A stretch of DNA of 64,000 nucleotides from NCBI RefSeq assembly GCF_006516955.1, contig NZ_VHLG01000015.1, forward strand, positions 62,001 to 126,000, written 5' to 3'. Both the position numbers and the translations under genes were made by a program. Below, piece after piece: positions 63,203-64,000 of the stretch. A model generated the notes under the pieces. That model was not told the DNA's origin. It saw only the letters and a program-made list of their open reading frames with translations, and ran no database searches. Positions within the stretch are counted from its first letter, which is position 1. Every line of letters begins with the position of its first letter. The DNA is from Martelella alba. Lineage in GTDB: Bacteria; Pseudomonadota; Alphaproteobacteria; Rhizobiales; Rhizobiaceae.

Positions 63203-64000
63203 GCGACGTCAACGGGAATCTTCCGCAGGCTCTGTCCTTCCGTGAACGCCATGCCAGCGCGATCCGTCAGTGGCGGCTCTATGTGTTCATGTTCAAGAAC
63301 AGCTTCTCCTCCATGCTCGGTCTGTTCCTGGTGGTGCTGTTTCTGCTGCTGGCAGCGATCGGACCATGGATCGTTCCCTATCCGGAAGATACGCTTGGCG
63401 CGGTCAATATGGGCCAGCGCCTGTTGCCGCCCTCCCTCACCCATCTGTTTGGCACGGACGAAATGGGGGCCGACATCTTCTCGCGGGTGATCGTCGGTGC
63501 CCGCACCTCGCTGTGGATCGGCATTGTCATCACCGGCATCGCGGCGCTGATCGGCGTGCCGCTCGGCATCATTGCCGGCTATCGCGGCGGGATTGTCCGT
63601 GCGGCAATCATGCGTGTCACCGAACTGTTTCTGGCCGTACCGGGGCTTGCGCTCGCCCTTGCCATTGTTGCATCGCTCGGCGCCGGCATCACCAACTGCG
63701 TCATTGCCCTGTCGCTGGTCTGGTGGCCCGGCTATGTCCGGCTGGTGGAATCAAAGACGCTGGCCGTCAAGGAAGAGCTGTTCATTGAATCGGCCCGTTC
63801 GATCGGCGCGAAAACGCCCTGGCTGCTTTGGCATCATGTTCTGCCCAACTGCCTGTCACCAATCATCGTCAAGATGAGCATGGATATGGGCATGGCCATT
63901 CTTGCTGCGGCCTCCCTCGGCTTCATCGGCCTTGGCGCACCGCCACCGGCACCGGAATGGGGGGCGATGATCTCCATTGGCCGCAGCTATATGCCGGACT
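63199..64000 (+). CDS. Peptide-type ABC transporter permease (DppC-like), 3' end cut by window
   Basis: The first 267 codons of a DppC-type permease. Seen are an N-terminal helix (about 38-60), LFGTDEMGADIFSRVIVG, a coupling loop ELFIESARSIGAKTPWLLWHHV and SLGFIGLGAPPPAPEWGAMI. About 20-40 residues are missing at the window edge. The ATG overlaps the upstream stop. One or two ATPase genes are expected just beyond the window. Confidence 0.9.
   Translation, partial: MSDVNGNLPQALSFRERHASAIRQWRLYVFMFKNSFSSMLGLFLVVLFLLLAAIGPWIVPYPEDTLGAVNMGQRLLPPSLTHLFGTDEMGADIFSRVIVGARTSLWIGIVITGIAALIGVPLGIIAGYRGGIVRAAIMRVTELFLAVPGLALALAIVASLGAGITNCVIALSLVWWPGYVRLVESKTLAVKEELFIESARSIGAKTPWLLWHHVLPNCLSPIIVKMSMDMGMAILAAASLGFIGLGAPPPAPEWGAMISIGRSYMPD

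Overview
The window is about 64 kb of GC-rich (roughly 60 %, estimated by eye) chromosomal DNA from an alphaproteobacterium, most likely order Hyphomicrobiales (Rhizobiales) and Rhizobiaceae-like. Reasons: the N-acetylglutaminylglutamine amide (NAGGN) osmoprotectant operon with its M42 peptidase, a phosphonate-monoester-hydrolase-like sulfatase close to the Rhizobium enzyme, Ochrobactrum-type DmpA and D-aminopeptidase, many oligopeptide-type ABC transporters, and short palindromic mosaic repeats of the kind known from rhizobia. The species cannot be fixed from the sequence. I see no tRNA, rRNA, CRISPR array, prophage or IS transposase.

Layout. 1-5544: end of a peptide-type ABC transporter operon (permease B; a fused permease C + ATPase D; ATPase F), a GntR/FadR regulator and an acetamidase/formamidase. 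5573-5766: first copy of a ~190 bp three-hairpin repeat. 5799-11237: NAGGN operon (asnO, ngg, M42 peptidase, minus strand) with a divergent MarR regulator. 11327-16818: small unknown protein, formylglycine sulfatase, two SDRs around a second repeat copy, and argG. 16836-21729: membrane protein, Bcr/CflA-type MFS pump with MarR, and peptidyl-dipeptidase Dcp. 21819-26926: a lower-GC surface-glycan group (fucosyltransferase-like protein, MsbA-like exporter, DUF4422-GT8 fusion). 27243-37849: ABC transporter with a fused double ATPase, GH1 beta-glucosidase, COG3964 amidohydrolase, RidA, SelA-like PLP enzyme and an IclR regulator. 38209-38399: third repeat copy. 38762-43553: five-gene redox operon (AKR, DoxX-like, two SDRs, VOC) opposite a LysR gene. 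43712-55781: D-amino-acid/D-peptide group (DmpA, D-amino acid transaminase, D-aminopeptidase, full ABC transporter, M19 dipeptidase, mandelate-racemase-type enolase, LysR). 55909-64000: HyuA-like and DUF917 proteins, an AroM-LuxR fusion, a stand-alone AroM, and the start of a fourth peptide-type ABC operon that runs off the window.

How it fits together. Apart from argG, NAGGN synthesis and Dcp, most of the window looks like accessory catabolism: four family-5 type importers in 64 kb, each next to hydrolases that would open the imported amide, ester, peptide or glycoside. The most unusual part is 55909-60473, where a protein joining an AroM domain to a LuxR DNA-binding domain lies beside an intact AroM, DUF917/HyuA and a peptide importer. 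The fusion lacks both cysteines that stand-alone AroM has at the places expected for racemase-like catalysis, which suggests an enzyme domain turned into a ligand sensor. The second signal is the repeat family, whose hairpin loops are complementary to one another and change together between copies.
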